From assembly GCA_045639905.1 (NCBI GenBank), contig JAZUDZ010000006.1, forward strand, positions 1 through 11,542: DNA of 11,542 bases, read 5' to 3'. The DNA is from RGIG426 sp045639905 (GTDB lineage: Bacteria > Bacillota > Clostridia > Oscillospirales > Acutalibacteraceae). The position numbers and the translations under genes were made by a program. Below the pieces are notes generated by a model, which saw only the letters and a list, made by a program, of their open reading frames with translations, was not told the DNA's origin and did no database searches. Below, in pieces: positions 1-6,149 of this stretch (the first letter of the stretch is position 1; each line of letters opens with the position of its first letter).

Positions 1-138
1 TTCGTCGCAGACTTCTTCTATGAGGGTTTTCAGTCGCACATCAACGCCATTGACCAAGACCTTACGGCGATATTTTGGACACCAAACCACATGATATTTA
101 CATGAGTATACCACATTATTGTTGCTTTTATATTCCAT
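1..138 (-). CDS. tnpA: IS200/IS605 Y1 transposase TnpA (N-terminal 46 residues, partial)
   Basis: Reading from the ATG at 138 down to base 1 gives 46 residues in frame, cut by the window edge. The stretch YSCKYHVVWCPKYRRKVL is the diagnostic N-terminal beta strand of IS200/IS605 TnpA, a HUH-type single-strand DNA transposase of about 130-150 residues. It cuts and joins the hairpin-marked ends using one tyrosine. The HUH motif and catalytic tyrosine lie outside the window. No Shine-Dalgarno sequence precedes the ATG. Instead a TATAAT box ends only six bases upstream, so the predicted transcript begins at the start codon itself. The identity is secure; whether the full gene is intact is unknown. 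Confidence 0.9.
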   Translation of the reverse strand, partial: MEYKSNNNVVYSCKYHVVWCPKYRRKVLVNGVDVRLKTLIEEVCDE

Positions 139-144
139 AAAAAC

Positions 145-173
145 ATTATACTGTTATTTGGCATCTATAGCAA
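145..173 (-). promoter_or_regulatory. Predicted tnpA promoter giving a leaderless transcript
   Basis: On the minus strand a -35-like TTGCTA (173-168), a 17-base spacer and a consensus TATAAT (150-145) are followed by six bases and then the tnpA ATG. The predicted transcription start coincides with the A of the start codon, which implies a leaderless mRNA. Box positions are seen; promoter activity is inferred. Confidence 0.45.
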
Positions 174-216
174 GATGACAACTTCATTAACAGGTGAAAT
201 AAGACGTGCCTTATAT

Positions 217-237
217 CCCCACGTCTAAAGTCGGAGG
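217..237 (-). repeat. Left-end imperfect palindrome (TnpA recognition hairpin)
   Basis: On the minus strand CCTCCG pairs with CGTGGGG: six pairs, one of them T-G, with a single bulged T, around an ACTTTAGA loop. Bulged subterminal hairpins of this kind are what TnpA binds in the top strand of IS200/IS605 elements. A second, mutually exclusive stem uses part of the same bases (AGACGTG with CACGTCT, 226-202). Confidence 0.6.
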
Positions 238-363
238 CTTTACGGCATATTTGGTAATTATATCATAAATTTAATATAATAGACAACCATTTTCGGAGAA
301 CGAGCAGCGATTTTAAGCCTTGGAAAACGCATCATATTTCCGATGTTTTTCGCCAAAAACAGA

Positions 364-390
364 AAAAGGGAAGCACAAGGCTTCCCTTTT
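364..390 (-). terminator. Rho-independent terminator of the regulator/acetyltransferase operon
   Basis: A perfect 11-bp stem (AAAAGGGAAGC with GCTTCCCTTTT) around a five-base loop starts two bases past the acetyltransferase stop codon. On the minus strand it is followed by a T-rich run. It closes the two-gene operon above it. Confidence 0.8.
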
Positions 391-391
391 C

Positions 392-877
392 TCATTCGTT
401 TTCGGCTAACTGTTTTAATGTCTCTCCGTCAATCCGGTATACGGTCCAATCATCCATAGGCACAGCGCCCAGAGACGTATAGAACCGAATGCTGGGCTCG
501 TTCCAGTCAAGACACCACCATTCGAGACGACCGCACCCGCGTTCCACGGCAATGGAGGCCAGTTTTTTCAGCAATGCCTTGCCGTATCCTCTTCCGCGGC
601 TTTCCGGTCTCACATACAGGTCCTCCAGATAGATGCCGGCCCGCCCCAAAAATGTGGAAAAATTGTGAAAAAACAGGGCAAATCCCACTTCTCGGCCGGA
701 CTCCATCACAAACAAGACCTCCGCCTTTTTCTTATCAAAAATCCATTCTTCCAGCAATTCTTCGGTAGCAACAACTTCCGAAAGCATTTGCTCATAGTCT
801 GCCAGTTCCCGGATAAACTGAAGAATTAATCCTGTATCCTTCCTATCGGCAAAACGAAACTCATACTTGCTTCCCAT
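392..877 (-). CDS. GNAT N-acetyltransferase of the spermidine/spermine (SSAT) type
   Basis: The 161-residue protein is one complete GNAT domain, a cytoplasmic enzyme moving acetyl from acetyl-CoA to an amine. Motif A is visible as LYVRPESRGRGYGKALL (87-103), with the R-x-x-G-x-G pyrophosphate loop at 94-99. It resembles eukaryotic SSAT1/SSAT2 beyond the fold: YLED at 83-86 matches the SSAT segment holding its active-site glutamate, and WNEPSI (125-130) followed by FY (132-133) matches the segment holding its catalytic tyrosine. Polyamines, thialysine or other diamines are therefore likely substrates, but this is inference. The ATG follows AGAGG at normal distance and lies only 10 bases after the stop of the HTH-SOR regulator, so the two are co-transcribed. 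Length fits the family and nothing is missing. Confidence 0.85.
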   Translation of the reverse strand: MGSKYEFRFADRKDTGLILQFIRELADYEQMLSEVVATEELLEEWIFDKKKAEVLFVMESGREVGFALFFHNFSTFLGRAGIYLEDLYVRPESRGRGYGKALLKKLASIAVERGCGRLEWWCLDWNEPSIRFYTSLGAVPMDDWTVYRIDGETLKQLAENE

Positions 878-887
878 TTTCTTCCTC

Positions 888-1481
888 TCACTTTTTCAGT
901 AATGACACTCGAAACAGTCCGTGATGACTGCAATAGTAATAGAGCCAGCGGGAACGACTTTTTTTAAAATATGCCTCTGCAGGCCCTTCCGGATATAGCT
1001 TTTTCATTTGCAGACCATCGTCGGATAAGACGGCAAAAAAAGAAATGAAATGTTTCTTGCTCATTTCGTGGTCTGCTGTCACATAATACTCGTCCTCTAT
1101 AATCTCAGCCGAAACCATATGCTTTTCGTCCGGCATTTCCGCCTCCAGTGGAGGAAGGGTTATTCCGTGACAACTGACAACCGTCTCCCCGGTAGAAAAA
1201 ACCACATTGCCGCACACCGGACAAACATAGAAATGTCCTTTCAGCATATTGCCGGATATGTTTTCGTTGGAAGTCCATTCTCCGGCAAACAATTCCACCA
1301 GAGATACTCCTAAAACCTGTGCCAATGATTCCACCAGGGAGATATCCGGATACCCGCGTCCGGTTTCCCATTTTGAAATTGACTTATCGCTGACACCCAG
1401 CCTTTCGGCAAGCTGAAGTTGTGTTAACCCCTTTTGTTCACGAAGCTTCTTAATCATTGCTCCGGTTACGTACTGATCCAT
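888..1481 (-). CDS. XRE-family regulator fused to a superoxide reductase (desulfoferrodoxin) domain
   Basis: The 197-residue protein starts with an XRE-type helix-turn-helix (about 6-65; LTQLQLAERLGVSDKSISKWE is the DNA-binding core). It continues into a desulfoferrodoxin-like region (83-197). CPVC (87-90) and a lone C104 resemble the rubredoxin-like centre I, which normally has four cysteines; here three remain. The catalytic centre II looks complete: H121, H138, H144, C184 and H187 match the Fe-His4-Cys ligands in order and spacing, and E119-K120 before H121 match the conserved EK pair. It may act as a superoxide- or iron-responsive repressor, as an enzyme, or both. I chose the ATG at 1481 because AGGAGG lies seven bases upstream. 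The in-frame start at 1520 falls within the promoter and cannot be on the mRNA. It is first in an operon with the acetyltransferase and may regulate itself. Confidence 0.88.
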   Translation of the reverse strand: MDQYVTGAMIKKLREQKGLTQLQLAERLGVSDKSISKWETGRGYPDISLVESLAQVLGVSLVELFAGEWTSNENISGNMLKGHFYVCPVCGNVVFSTGETVVSCHGITLPPLEAEMPDEKHMVSAEIIEDEYYVTADHEMSKKHFISFFAVLSDDGLQMKKLYPEGPAEAYFKKSRSRWLYYYCSHHGLFRVSLLKK

Positions 1482-1502
1482 CCTGATTCCTCCTTTTTCT
1501 AC

Positions 1503-1531
1503 AGTATAGCGAAAAACCAACCCTAGGTCAC
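1503..1531 (-). promoter_or_regulatory. Promoter of the HTH-SOR/acetyltransferase operon
   Basis: On the minus strand GTGACC (1531-1526), a 17-base spacer and TATACT (1508-1503) form a good sigma-A-type promoter. Its predicted start leaves a leader of about 15 bases carrying AGGAGG (1494-1489). The inverted repeat CTACG-AAG-CGTAG (1545-1533) sits directly upstream of the -35 box, and CCCTA occurs twice across it (1521-1525 and 1531-1535 on the plus strand). These are candidate operators for the regulator. Confidence 0.6.
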
Positions 1532-1554
1532 CCTACGCTTCGTAGAAAAAAGTC

Positions 1555-1583
1555 AAAAGTCACCAGCCTGACTGGTGACTTTT
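1555..1583 (-). terminator. Rho-independent terminator of the dockerin gene
   Basis: A perfect 12-bp stem (AAAAGTCACCAG with CTGGTGACTTTT) and a five-base loop lie five bases beyond the dockerin gene stop. A GACTTTTTT run follows on the minus strand. It isolates the dockerin gene from the regulator operon. Confidence 0.85.
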
Positions 1584-1588
1584 TGGAT

Positions 1589-3004
1589 TCATACGGCCGA
1601 CACATCGGTCTCAATATCTTTGTATATTTCCGGTAAATCCGCAAGGCCGGCAATGAACTTACGAAGCAAAAGCACATCCTTCATACTGATGTTGCCGTCA
1701 CGGTCGCAATCCGCCAGGTTCTCGTCAATTTCTTTAACAATACCGGCAATATATTTACGCAGCTGCAAAACATCTTTCAAATTGACAAACCCGTCGCCAT
1801 TCGCATCTCCGTTAACCGGCACAACTTCCGGCATATTGAACGAAAGAACATTCGACCAATCGGAATAGAATTCACCGAGCCAGTCGCCGGTTTGGTGGTC
1901 ATACTGACTGCAATAGTAGCGCACACGCAACTCGGTCGGCACGCCGTCCGGAATACCCGTTTTCTCGTCGGCGAGGGTGTAGGTATCGGCGGTCATGCGC
2001 CCACCTTGGAGACTACGGTCAATATAAATATCCGTCCACTCGCCGCCGTCAAGCCGCATTTGCGCCTCCGCATAAAGCGCCCCCTCATACGCACCGACAA
2101 CCAGCGCCTGCTTTTGCAGTTCTTCCGGTACAGTCAGCACAAAGGAATAGACAGGCCAAATCTCGTTAAATCGCTCCGGCTCAAGTTGCAAATCGGACAC
2201 CTGAGGCGGGGCGATGTCGCCCTCTTTCAAAACCGGCAGTTCCTCAATTCCTTTGCCGTAAGTCGCCACGTCCGACCAGTCGGAAGCGATGGAGAAATCC
2301 GCTTCCGCCGTGCGCACCGTCACAAGGAACCGCGCACGCATATACAGCACATGCTCGCCCCAGTTGATGACTACAAACGTATCGTCGTCACCGCGGACGA
2401 TTTCATACTGTCCCTCTTTCAGCACGTCTTTCCAGCCGGTCGTGCCATTCCAACCGTACCAACGGGAACTGTCCTCATCGTCCGGGTTACCGAAACCTTC
2501 GTAAAACGGCCAAAACACCTCCAAGGTTTTCTCAGAGCAGGTATACTCATAAAATGCCCAGTCGCCGAGTTTCGGGGCATTCTCCGCATCGTAGCCACCG
2601 GTCAGAAAATACTCGTTGGCGTGCCAGTCGTCGGGATCGTCCAACGCCCAGTCGAGCTGGGTCTCAAACCATGCATCCTCAAAACCGTATGAGGAAAGCC
2701 ATTGGCACCACGCCTCGTAATCCTCTTTTTCGGAAATCAGCTTCGAGAACGCCGCAGACTTGGTCACCGCCGCACGGATATACGAGCAGCCGTAGTCATC
2801 CACCGCCGAGCGTGCAAGTCCCAACCCGGTCGGTGCTTCGACTTGGAACGGAAGCGTCAGTTCCTGCGTCGTTCCGTCCGAACGGCGAACAGCTTCGTAA
2901 GTGTAGGCTTTATCTTCGGTCTGCTCCTCGTCTGCTGCCGCAACCACCGCGAAACAGGTGACGAGCAAAGCCACACAAAGCATCATAGAAATCAATTTTT
3001 TCAT
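1589..3004 (-). CDS. Secreted protein with Fn3-like modules and a C-terminal type I dockerin
   Basis: The 471-residue protein begins with a typical signal peptide (KK, hydrophobic 4-22, likely cleavage after A24). The C-terminus (399-454) is a type I dockerin with two calcium loops, D400-x-N-x-D-G-x-x-N-x-x-D411 and D432-x-D-x-D-G-x-x-S-x-x-D443, each followed by an LRK-F/Y-IAG helix. The cohesin-contact positions 10-11 are LK and MK, so the two faces are near-symmetrical. Between lie an acidic, Trp-rich region (about 60-200) and two Fn3-like modules, each closing with SDWS-x-V (241-246 and 381-386). No catalytic domain is recognised, so it is probably a structural or binding component docked to a cohesin. 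GGAGGG lies six bases before the ATG. It is monocistronic. Its DNA looks richer in G+C than the ABC genes beside it (35 of 60 at 2161-2220; 23 of 60 at 4081-4140). Confidence 0.87.
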   Translation of the reverse strand: MKKLISMMLCVALLVTCFAVVAAADEEQTEDKAYTYEAVRRSDGTTQELTLPFQVEAPTGLGLARSAVDDYGCSYIRAAVTKSAAFSKLISEKEDYEAWCQWLSSYGFEDAWFETQLDWALDDPDDWHANEYFLTGGYDAENAPKLGDWAFYEYTCSEKTLEVFWPFYEGFGNPDDEDSSRWYGWNGTTGWKDVLKEGQYEIVRGDDDTFVVINWGEHVLYMRARFLVTVRTAEADFSIASDWSDVATYGKGIEELPVLKEGDIAPPQVSDLQLEPERFNEIWPVYSFVLTVPEELQKQALVVGAYEGALYAEAQMRLDGGEWTDIYIDRSLQGGRMTADTYTLADEKTGIPDGVPTELRVRYYCSQYDHQTGDWLGEFYSDWSNVLSFNMPEVVPVNGDANGDGFVNLKDVLQLRKYIAGIVKEIDENLADCDRDGNISMKDVLLLRKFIAGLADLPEIYKDIETDVSAV

Positions 3005-3036
3005 AAAAATCCCTCCAAATCATGTAGGATATACTG

Positions 3037-3065
3037 ATTATACCATACTTGTCTCCTCATGGCAA
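3037..3065 (-). promoter_or_regulatory. Promoter of the dockerin gene
   Basis: On the minus strand TTGCCA (3065-3060), exactly 17 bases and a perfect TATAAT (3042-3037) precede a short leader holding GGAGGG (3016-3011). This is the best-matching sigma-A-type promoter in the window together with that at 7103-7131. Confidence 0.75.
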
Positions 3066-3083
3066 AAATGTGTATGCCCGAGC

Positions 3084-3108
3084 AAAAAAACTTTTTTAGT
3101 TAAGTTTT
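3084..3108 (-). terminator. Weak terminator at the end of the ABC/cation operon
   Basis: On the minus strand AAAACTT pairs with AAGTTTT (7 bp, A-T rich) and runs into a T tract. The stem overlaps the permease stop codon. It is the only candidate between this operon and the dockerin promoter, and being A-T rich it may leak. Confidence 0.4.
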
Positions 3109-4697
3109 GAAAATACTTTTGCACCGGTTGTTTTAAGCCACCGAAATGCCAGATAAAACAACCCAGCAAACAAAAGTGCATATAATCCCAAAATAACCGT
3201 AATCGGAAAAACTTTCAAAAGAAAGTATGCGGCAAATACAAACAATCCGCAAAACACCCATCCGCCAAACAGTGCAATCATCACCGGCACACTTTGTTTT
3301 GTCAGCGTCGCCGCATTTGTCCAGGAAAGATTGGGCCACTTAAGATTAAGCACGATGGAAATGGTCGCGTTCCAGTACATATACAGTATCGCAGCAATCA
3401 GCAAAAAAGCAATATTCCATATTTCAAAGCGCAAAACCAGCCCAATCGCAACAATTGCAAAGGCGGCCGGAAGGGCGTTTAGAAGAACATTCATTTGAAC
3501 TTTTGACCATAACGTCTGAAAGGACGATACCGGCAAAGCCTGCACAATCCACAAGCTTTTTCCCTCAATGGAAACTGCAACCGGAGAGATCGCATTTGTG
3601 GAGATAGTCATACAAACCAGGCCGAGAAGTGCGACCATCGCCATAGGAACGATTGGATCCCCCATAGCGTACAGAATGTTCGCGAGTACGCTGCCCTTCA
3701 CAAGCATCGCAATGGTAATTGCCGGAAGAAGAACCAATCCAAGACCACCGTTCAACATCCAGGTGGAAACGGACACGAAGTGACGAAGTTCTCGATAAAT
3801 CAAGGCCTTTTTCACGGTCTTCTGGTCATAGGCATCACTGCGTATCGCCTTTTTCTTTGCAGAAGTATCGGCAAAAACCAACTTTAAGAATGTACGGGAA
3901 AGAACAAAGAAACAAATCGCCCCCAGCAACAGCGTAATGCCGGCTACCAAAAGCGTATATTGTATACTTCCGACGGAGCCGAGTCCCATCCAATATAGAT
4001 AATGGAACTTGGATTCGACGGTAGATCCAATCACGGCCATGTAGGATACAATTTCCGTCAGGTTGTCCATAACCTTGAAGTAGACAACATAATACAGCGC
4101 CACCAATACCAAACTGAGAATGGTTTTCATGTAGCTCTTTCCTTTTGTTTTTTGAGCAATCAAAGCCACAAAGAACCCCAATATGCAAGATAAAACAGAC
4201 ACAAACAACGCCACGACAAACGTCATAAAAAGCGGACACACGATCGCTTTTACAGACAAAGGACAACATGCTACCCAGTAGGCAATCACGCAAGGAATCC
4301 AAAGCCATGCACTGTATAAAAAGCTGGTCAAATACACATTGGACAAACGAACAAGCAAAACCGTTCGAATCGGGATTGGGAGCGATAACAATAACTCGTT
4401 GTCTTTCGGCAAATACAAGCTGGCATAAGTGTTAAACACACTGCCAAAGACACCGAACGCCATGGCAAGAAGTCCCACCACGACAAAGTAAACCCATTCC
4501 AGCTTAGTCCCGAAAAGGAATCCACCCAGCGATGCTCCCATCGTGTAGAAAAAGAATCCCAAAGCAAGAATAAGCAGTCCAAACAAAACAAATCCGATTA
4601 CAATCTGGACCCGTTTCTTTGCTTGACCGGTCTTCTTATTAACGAAGTAGCCCTGGAAGAGTTCCATAAACTGCTTTCGAAAAAGTGTTTTCAGCAT
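3096..4697 (-). CDS. ABC transporter permease, ABC-2-like, large form
   Basis: This 533-residue integral membrane protein has roughly a dozen hydrophobic segments (for example 32-54, 67-88, 121-144, 152-178). It has a charged cytoplasmic N-terminus and a long cytoplasmic stretch near 278-300. PKDNELLLSLPIP (97-109) is the coupling-helix-like motif seen in large ABC-2-type exporter permeases paired with BcrA/EcsA-like ATPases. It would form the channel half of an exporter, with the ATPase directly upstream as its partner. Substrate is unknown. Its ATG follows the ATPase TAA with no intervening base, and GGTGGGGAAG inside the end of the ATPase gene serves as ribosome site, so translation is probably coupled. 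At over 500 residues it likely contains two fused permease-like halves, so a homodimer need not be assumed. Confidence 0.8.
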   Translation of the reverse strand: MLKTLFRKQFMELFQGYFVNKKTGQAKKRVQIVIGFVLFGLLILALGFFFYTMGASLGGFLFGTKLEWVYFVVVGLLAMAFGVFGSVFNTYASLYLPKDNELLLSLPIPIRTVLLVRLSNVYLTSFLYSAWLWIPCVIAYWVACCPLSVKAIVCPLFMTFVVALFVSVLSCILGFFVALIAQKTKGKSYMKTILSLVLVALYYVVYFKVMDNLTEIVSYMAVIGSTVESKFHYLYWMGLGSVGSIQYTLLVAGITLLLGAICFFVLSRTFLKLVFADTSAKKKAIRSDAYDQKTVKKALIYRELRHFVSVSTWMLNGGLGLVLLPAITIAMLVKGSVLANILYAMGDPIVPMAMVALLGLVCMTISTNAISPVAVSIEGKSLWIVQALPVSSFQTLWSKVQMNVLLNALPAAFAIVAIGLVLRFEIWNIAFLLIAAILYMYWNATISIVLNLKWPNLSWTNAATLTKQSVPVMIALFGGWVFCGLFVFAAYFLLKVFPITVILGLYALLFAGLFYLAFRWLKTTGAKVFSKLN

Positions 4698-5414
4698 TTA
4701 TGCTTCCCCACCTTCTGCCAATTCCAAAAAGACGGCTTCCAAGCTATCGTCTCCCTTAACCTCTTCCATTGTACCGGACCGAATCAATTTGCCGTTTTGA
4801 ATAATGGCAACCTTGTCACAAAGACGTTCCGCCACCTCCAGAACATGGGTAGAGAAAAAGATTGCTCCGCCGGCACAACAATGTTCTCGCATCATTTCCT
4901 TAAGCAAATGTGATGCTTTCGGATCAAGTCCGACAAACGGTTCATCCATAACAATCAGCTTCGGCTGATGAATCCATGCCGAAATAATGGCAAGCTTTTG
5001 CTTCATTCCGTGAGAGTAGGAAGAGATTGCCTGGGTCAAATTATTCTGCATTTCAAACACGGTCGCATATTTCTCAATCCGTTCTTTTCGGATATCTGTG
5101 GGAATTTCAAAAATATCCGCAATAAAATTCAAATACTGCAGTCCTGTCATGTAATCATACAAATCCGGATTATCCGGAATATAGGCAATTTCTTTTTTGC
5201 ATGTCAGCGGATCATCCGCAATGGAAACACCGTCTATGGTAATGATGCCTTCATCGAAGCCGAGTATACCCACGACACTTTTCAAAGTTGTGGTTTTTCC
5301 TGCTCCGTTATGACCGATAAACCCGTAAATTTCTCCGGAAGCGATCTCCAAACACAAATCGTCTACCGCTTTCTTTTCTCCATATGTTTTTGTAAGATGC
5401 TCAATTTTCAGCAT
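4698..5414 (-). CDS. ABC transporter ATP-binding protein (BcrA/EcsA-like)
   Basis: The 238-residue protein is a full ABC nucleotide-binding domain and powers the permease encoded next. Visible motifs are Walker A GHNGAGKT (34-41), signature SYSHGMKQK (132-140), Walker B LIVMDE (153-158), D-loop VGLD (161-164) and H-loop STH (188-190). The Q-loop position reads IPDNPDLYDYMTG (79-91), with Asp in place of Gln. This variant is common in the BcrA/EcsA-type export ATPases and supports export over import. I start at the ATG at 5414, eight bases after GGAGG. An in-frame TTG at 5429 overlaps that ribosome site and is unlikely. It starts 15 bases after the TfoX-like gene and is part of the five-gene operon. 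Confidence 0.9.
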   Translation of the reverse strand: MLKIEHLTKTYGEKKAVDDLCLEIASGEIYGFIGHNGAGKTTTLKSVVGILGFDEGIITIDGVSIADDPLTCKKEIAYIPDNPDLYDYMTGLQYLNFIADIFEIPTDIRKERIEKYATVFEMQNNLTQAISSYSHGMKQKLAIISAWIHQPKLIVMDEPFVGLDPKASHLLKEMMREHCCAGGAIFFSTHVLEVAERLCDKVAIIQNGKLIRSGTMEEVKGDDSLEAVFLELAEGGEA

Positions 5415-5429
5415 GTAAAATTCCTCCAA

Positions 5430-5756
5430 CTAAAAATATTTGTAATGACATGTAGACTTGGCACACGGCAGTTCCTCCGCCATCTGACGTATCAAAGGAA
5501 TCAGCCGATCGGAATCCTCGGGATTCTCCACCAAAACCATCGGTTTTCCTCCCGGAAACGGAATTTCCTTTGTGGGATTTGAAACGCTCTGCAAGAGAGA
5601 TTTTGTCGGCTTCAGCAAAAAGCGATTGTCATATATCCCACCAAAGATTTTCCCTTCGTAATAGAGCAGATATTCTCCCATCATCGGACGATATCCGGCC
5701 GGAAGGGATGCGAGCTGCTCCAAAATATAGTCCAAATATTGTTCATCTGATGCCAT
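5430..5756 (-). CDS. TfoX/Sxy N-terminal domain protein
   Basis: The 108-residue cytoplasmic protein matches the TfoX-N (Sxy) domain almost end to end. It begins with a DEQYLDYILEQL helix, then PMMGEYLLYYEGKIFGGI (24-41), the typical M-(F/G)-G/E-Y-x-L-Y-x-(D/E)-G-K signature, followed by D-N-R-F-L-L-K. The C-terminal domain found in proteobacterial TfoX, the competence regulator, is absent. Stand-alone TfoX-N proteins are common in Bacillota and have no settled function, so a competence role should not be assumed. AGAGG precedes the ATG. The gene lies 18 bases after the lipoprotein gene and 15 bases before the ABC ATPase start, which argues for co-expression. It ends with a cysteine pair (98 and 103), possibly incidental. 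Confidence 0.8.
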   Translation of the reverse strand: MASDEQYLDYILEQLASLPAGYRPMMGEYLLYYEGKIFGGIYDNRFLLKPTKSLLQSVSNPTKEIPFPGGKPMVLVENPEDSDRLIPLIRQMAEELPCAKSTCHYKYF

Positions 5757-5774
5757 TTGTTACCTCTTTCACCA

Positions 5775-6149
5775 TCAAGACCAGTCAAATGTATATTTTC
5801 CCGCATGACTCTCCGCCGAAAGATAAATACGATATTTTCCAGCAGGCAGAACTTTTGATTCCGCATAATTTGCCATAAATTGTCCTTCATACACATTTTC
5901 CTTCTTGGCCCCTTGAATTTGTACTATCAAACGACCGGAAGTGGTTTGTATATTCACGCGCATTTCGCTTTCTTTTTCCAGCACAATCTTATAGTCTCGT
6001 GTGCCGTCAAAGCGTGTGTATTCCATAGAAATCGACGTATCTTCTACCTCTTCGGTATACCCTTCCAGCAGGCTTTGTGTCCTTTGCGAACAGCCACCAA
6101 GCAAGAGAACCAGAATCATACAGATACTGATAATCGTTTTATACCGCAT
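5775..6149 (-). CDS. Small lipoprotein, unknown function
   Basis: The 124-residue product has a lipoprotein signal: MRYK, a hydrophobic stretch 6-17 and lipobox L-G-G-C with lipidation predicted at C20. It should be anchored on the outer face of the membrane. The mature part alternates charged and hydrophobic residues (about 50-124). It ends in PAGKYRIYLSAESHAGKYTF (102-121), a pattern of beta strands like small beta-sandwich modules that end in a G-K-Y-x-(I/F) strand. I do not recognise a named family. Its ATG lies inside the end of the cation transporter gene (11-base overlap) behind AAGGAG, so the two are translationally linked. A role in binding a transported metal or ligand for the ABC exporter is possible but only from context. 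Confidence 0.72.
   Translation of the reverse strand: MRYKTIISICMILVLLLGGCSQRTQSLLEGYTEEVEDTSISMEYTRFDGTRDYKIVLEKESEMRVNIQTTSGRLIVQIQGAKKENVYEGQFMANYAESKVLPAGKYRIYLSAESHAGKYTFDWS

Larger units (their letters stand above)
1..253 (-). mobile_element. IS200/IS605-family element, left end and 5' part
   Basis: The visible part is the start of a Y1 transposase gene running off the left edge, plus about 115 bases upstream that hold an imperfect hairpin. That arrangement is the left end of an IS200/IS605 element. On the minus strand the outer boundary is probably just after a TTAC at 257-254, because IS608-like members insert 3' of TTAC; this boundary is inferred, not seen. Whether the element is tnpA-only or also carries tnpB cannot be told, since the rest is outside the window. 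Confidence 0.75.

Noticed and set aside
1892..2692. 266-codon open frame on the plus strand opposite the dockerin gene
   Set aside because: Its product is rich in Arg/His with no domain, and it lies wholly antisense to a gene with signal peptide and dockerin; it is a composition shadow of that gene.
3835..4308. 157-codon minus-strand frame inside the permease gene
   Set aside because: It is another reading frame of the permease; its Cys-rich translation has no family features, and there is no sign of a frameshift in the permease.
4968..5582. 204-codon plus-strand open frame across the ABC ATPase and TfoX-like genes
   Set aside because: It crosses two well-supported minus-strand genes, has no recognisable domain and no ribosome site that stands out.
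5430..5756. Competence regulator TfoX
   Set aside because: Only the N-terminal domain is present. In Bacillota this does not indicate natural competence, and no competence genes are nearby.
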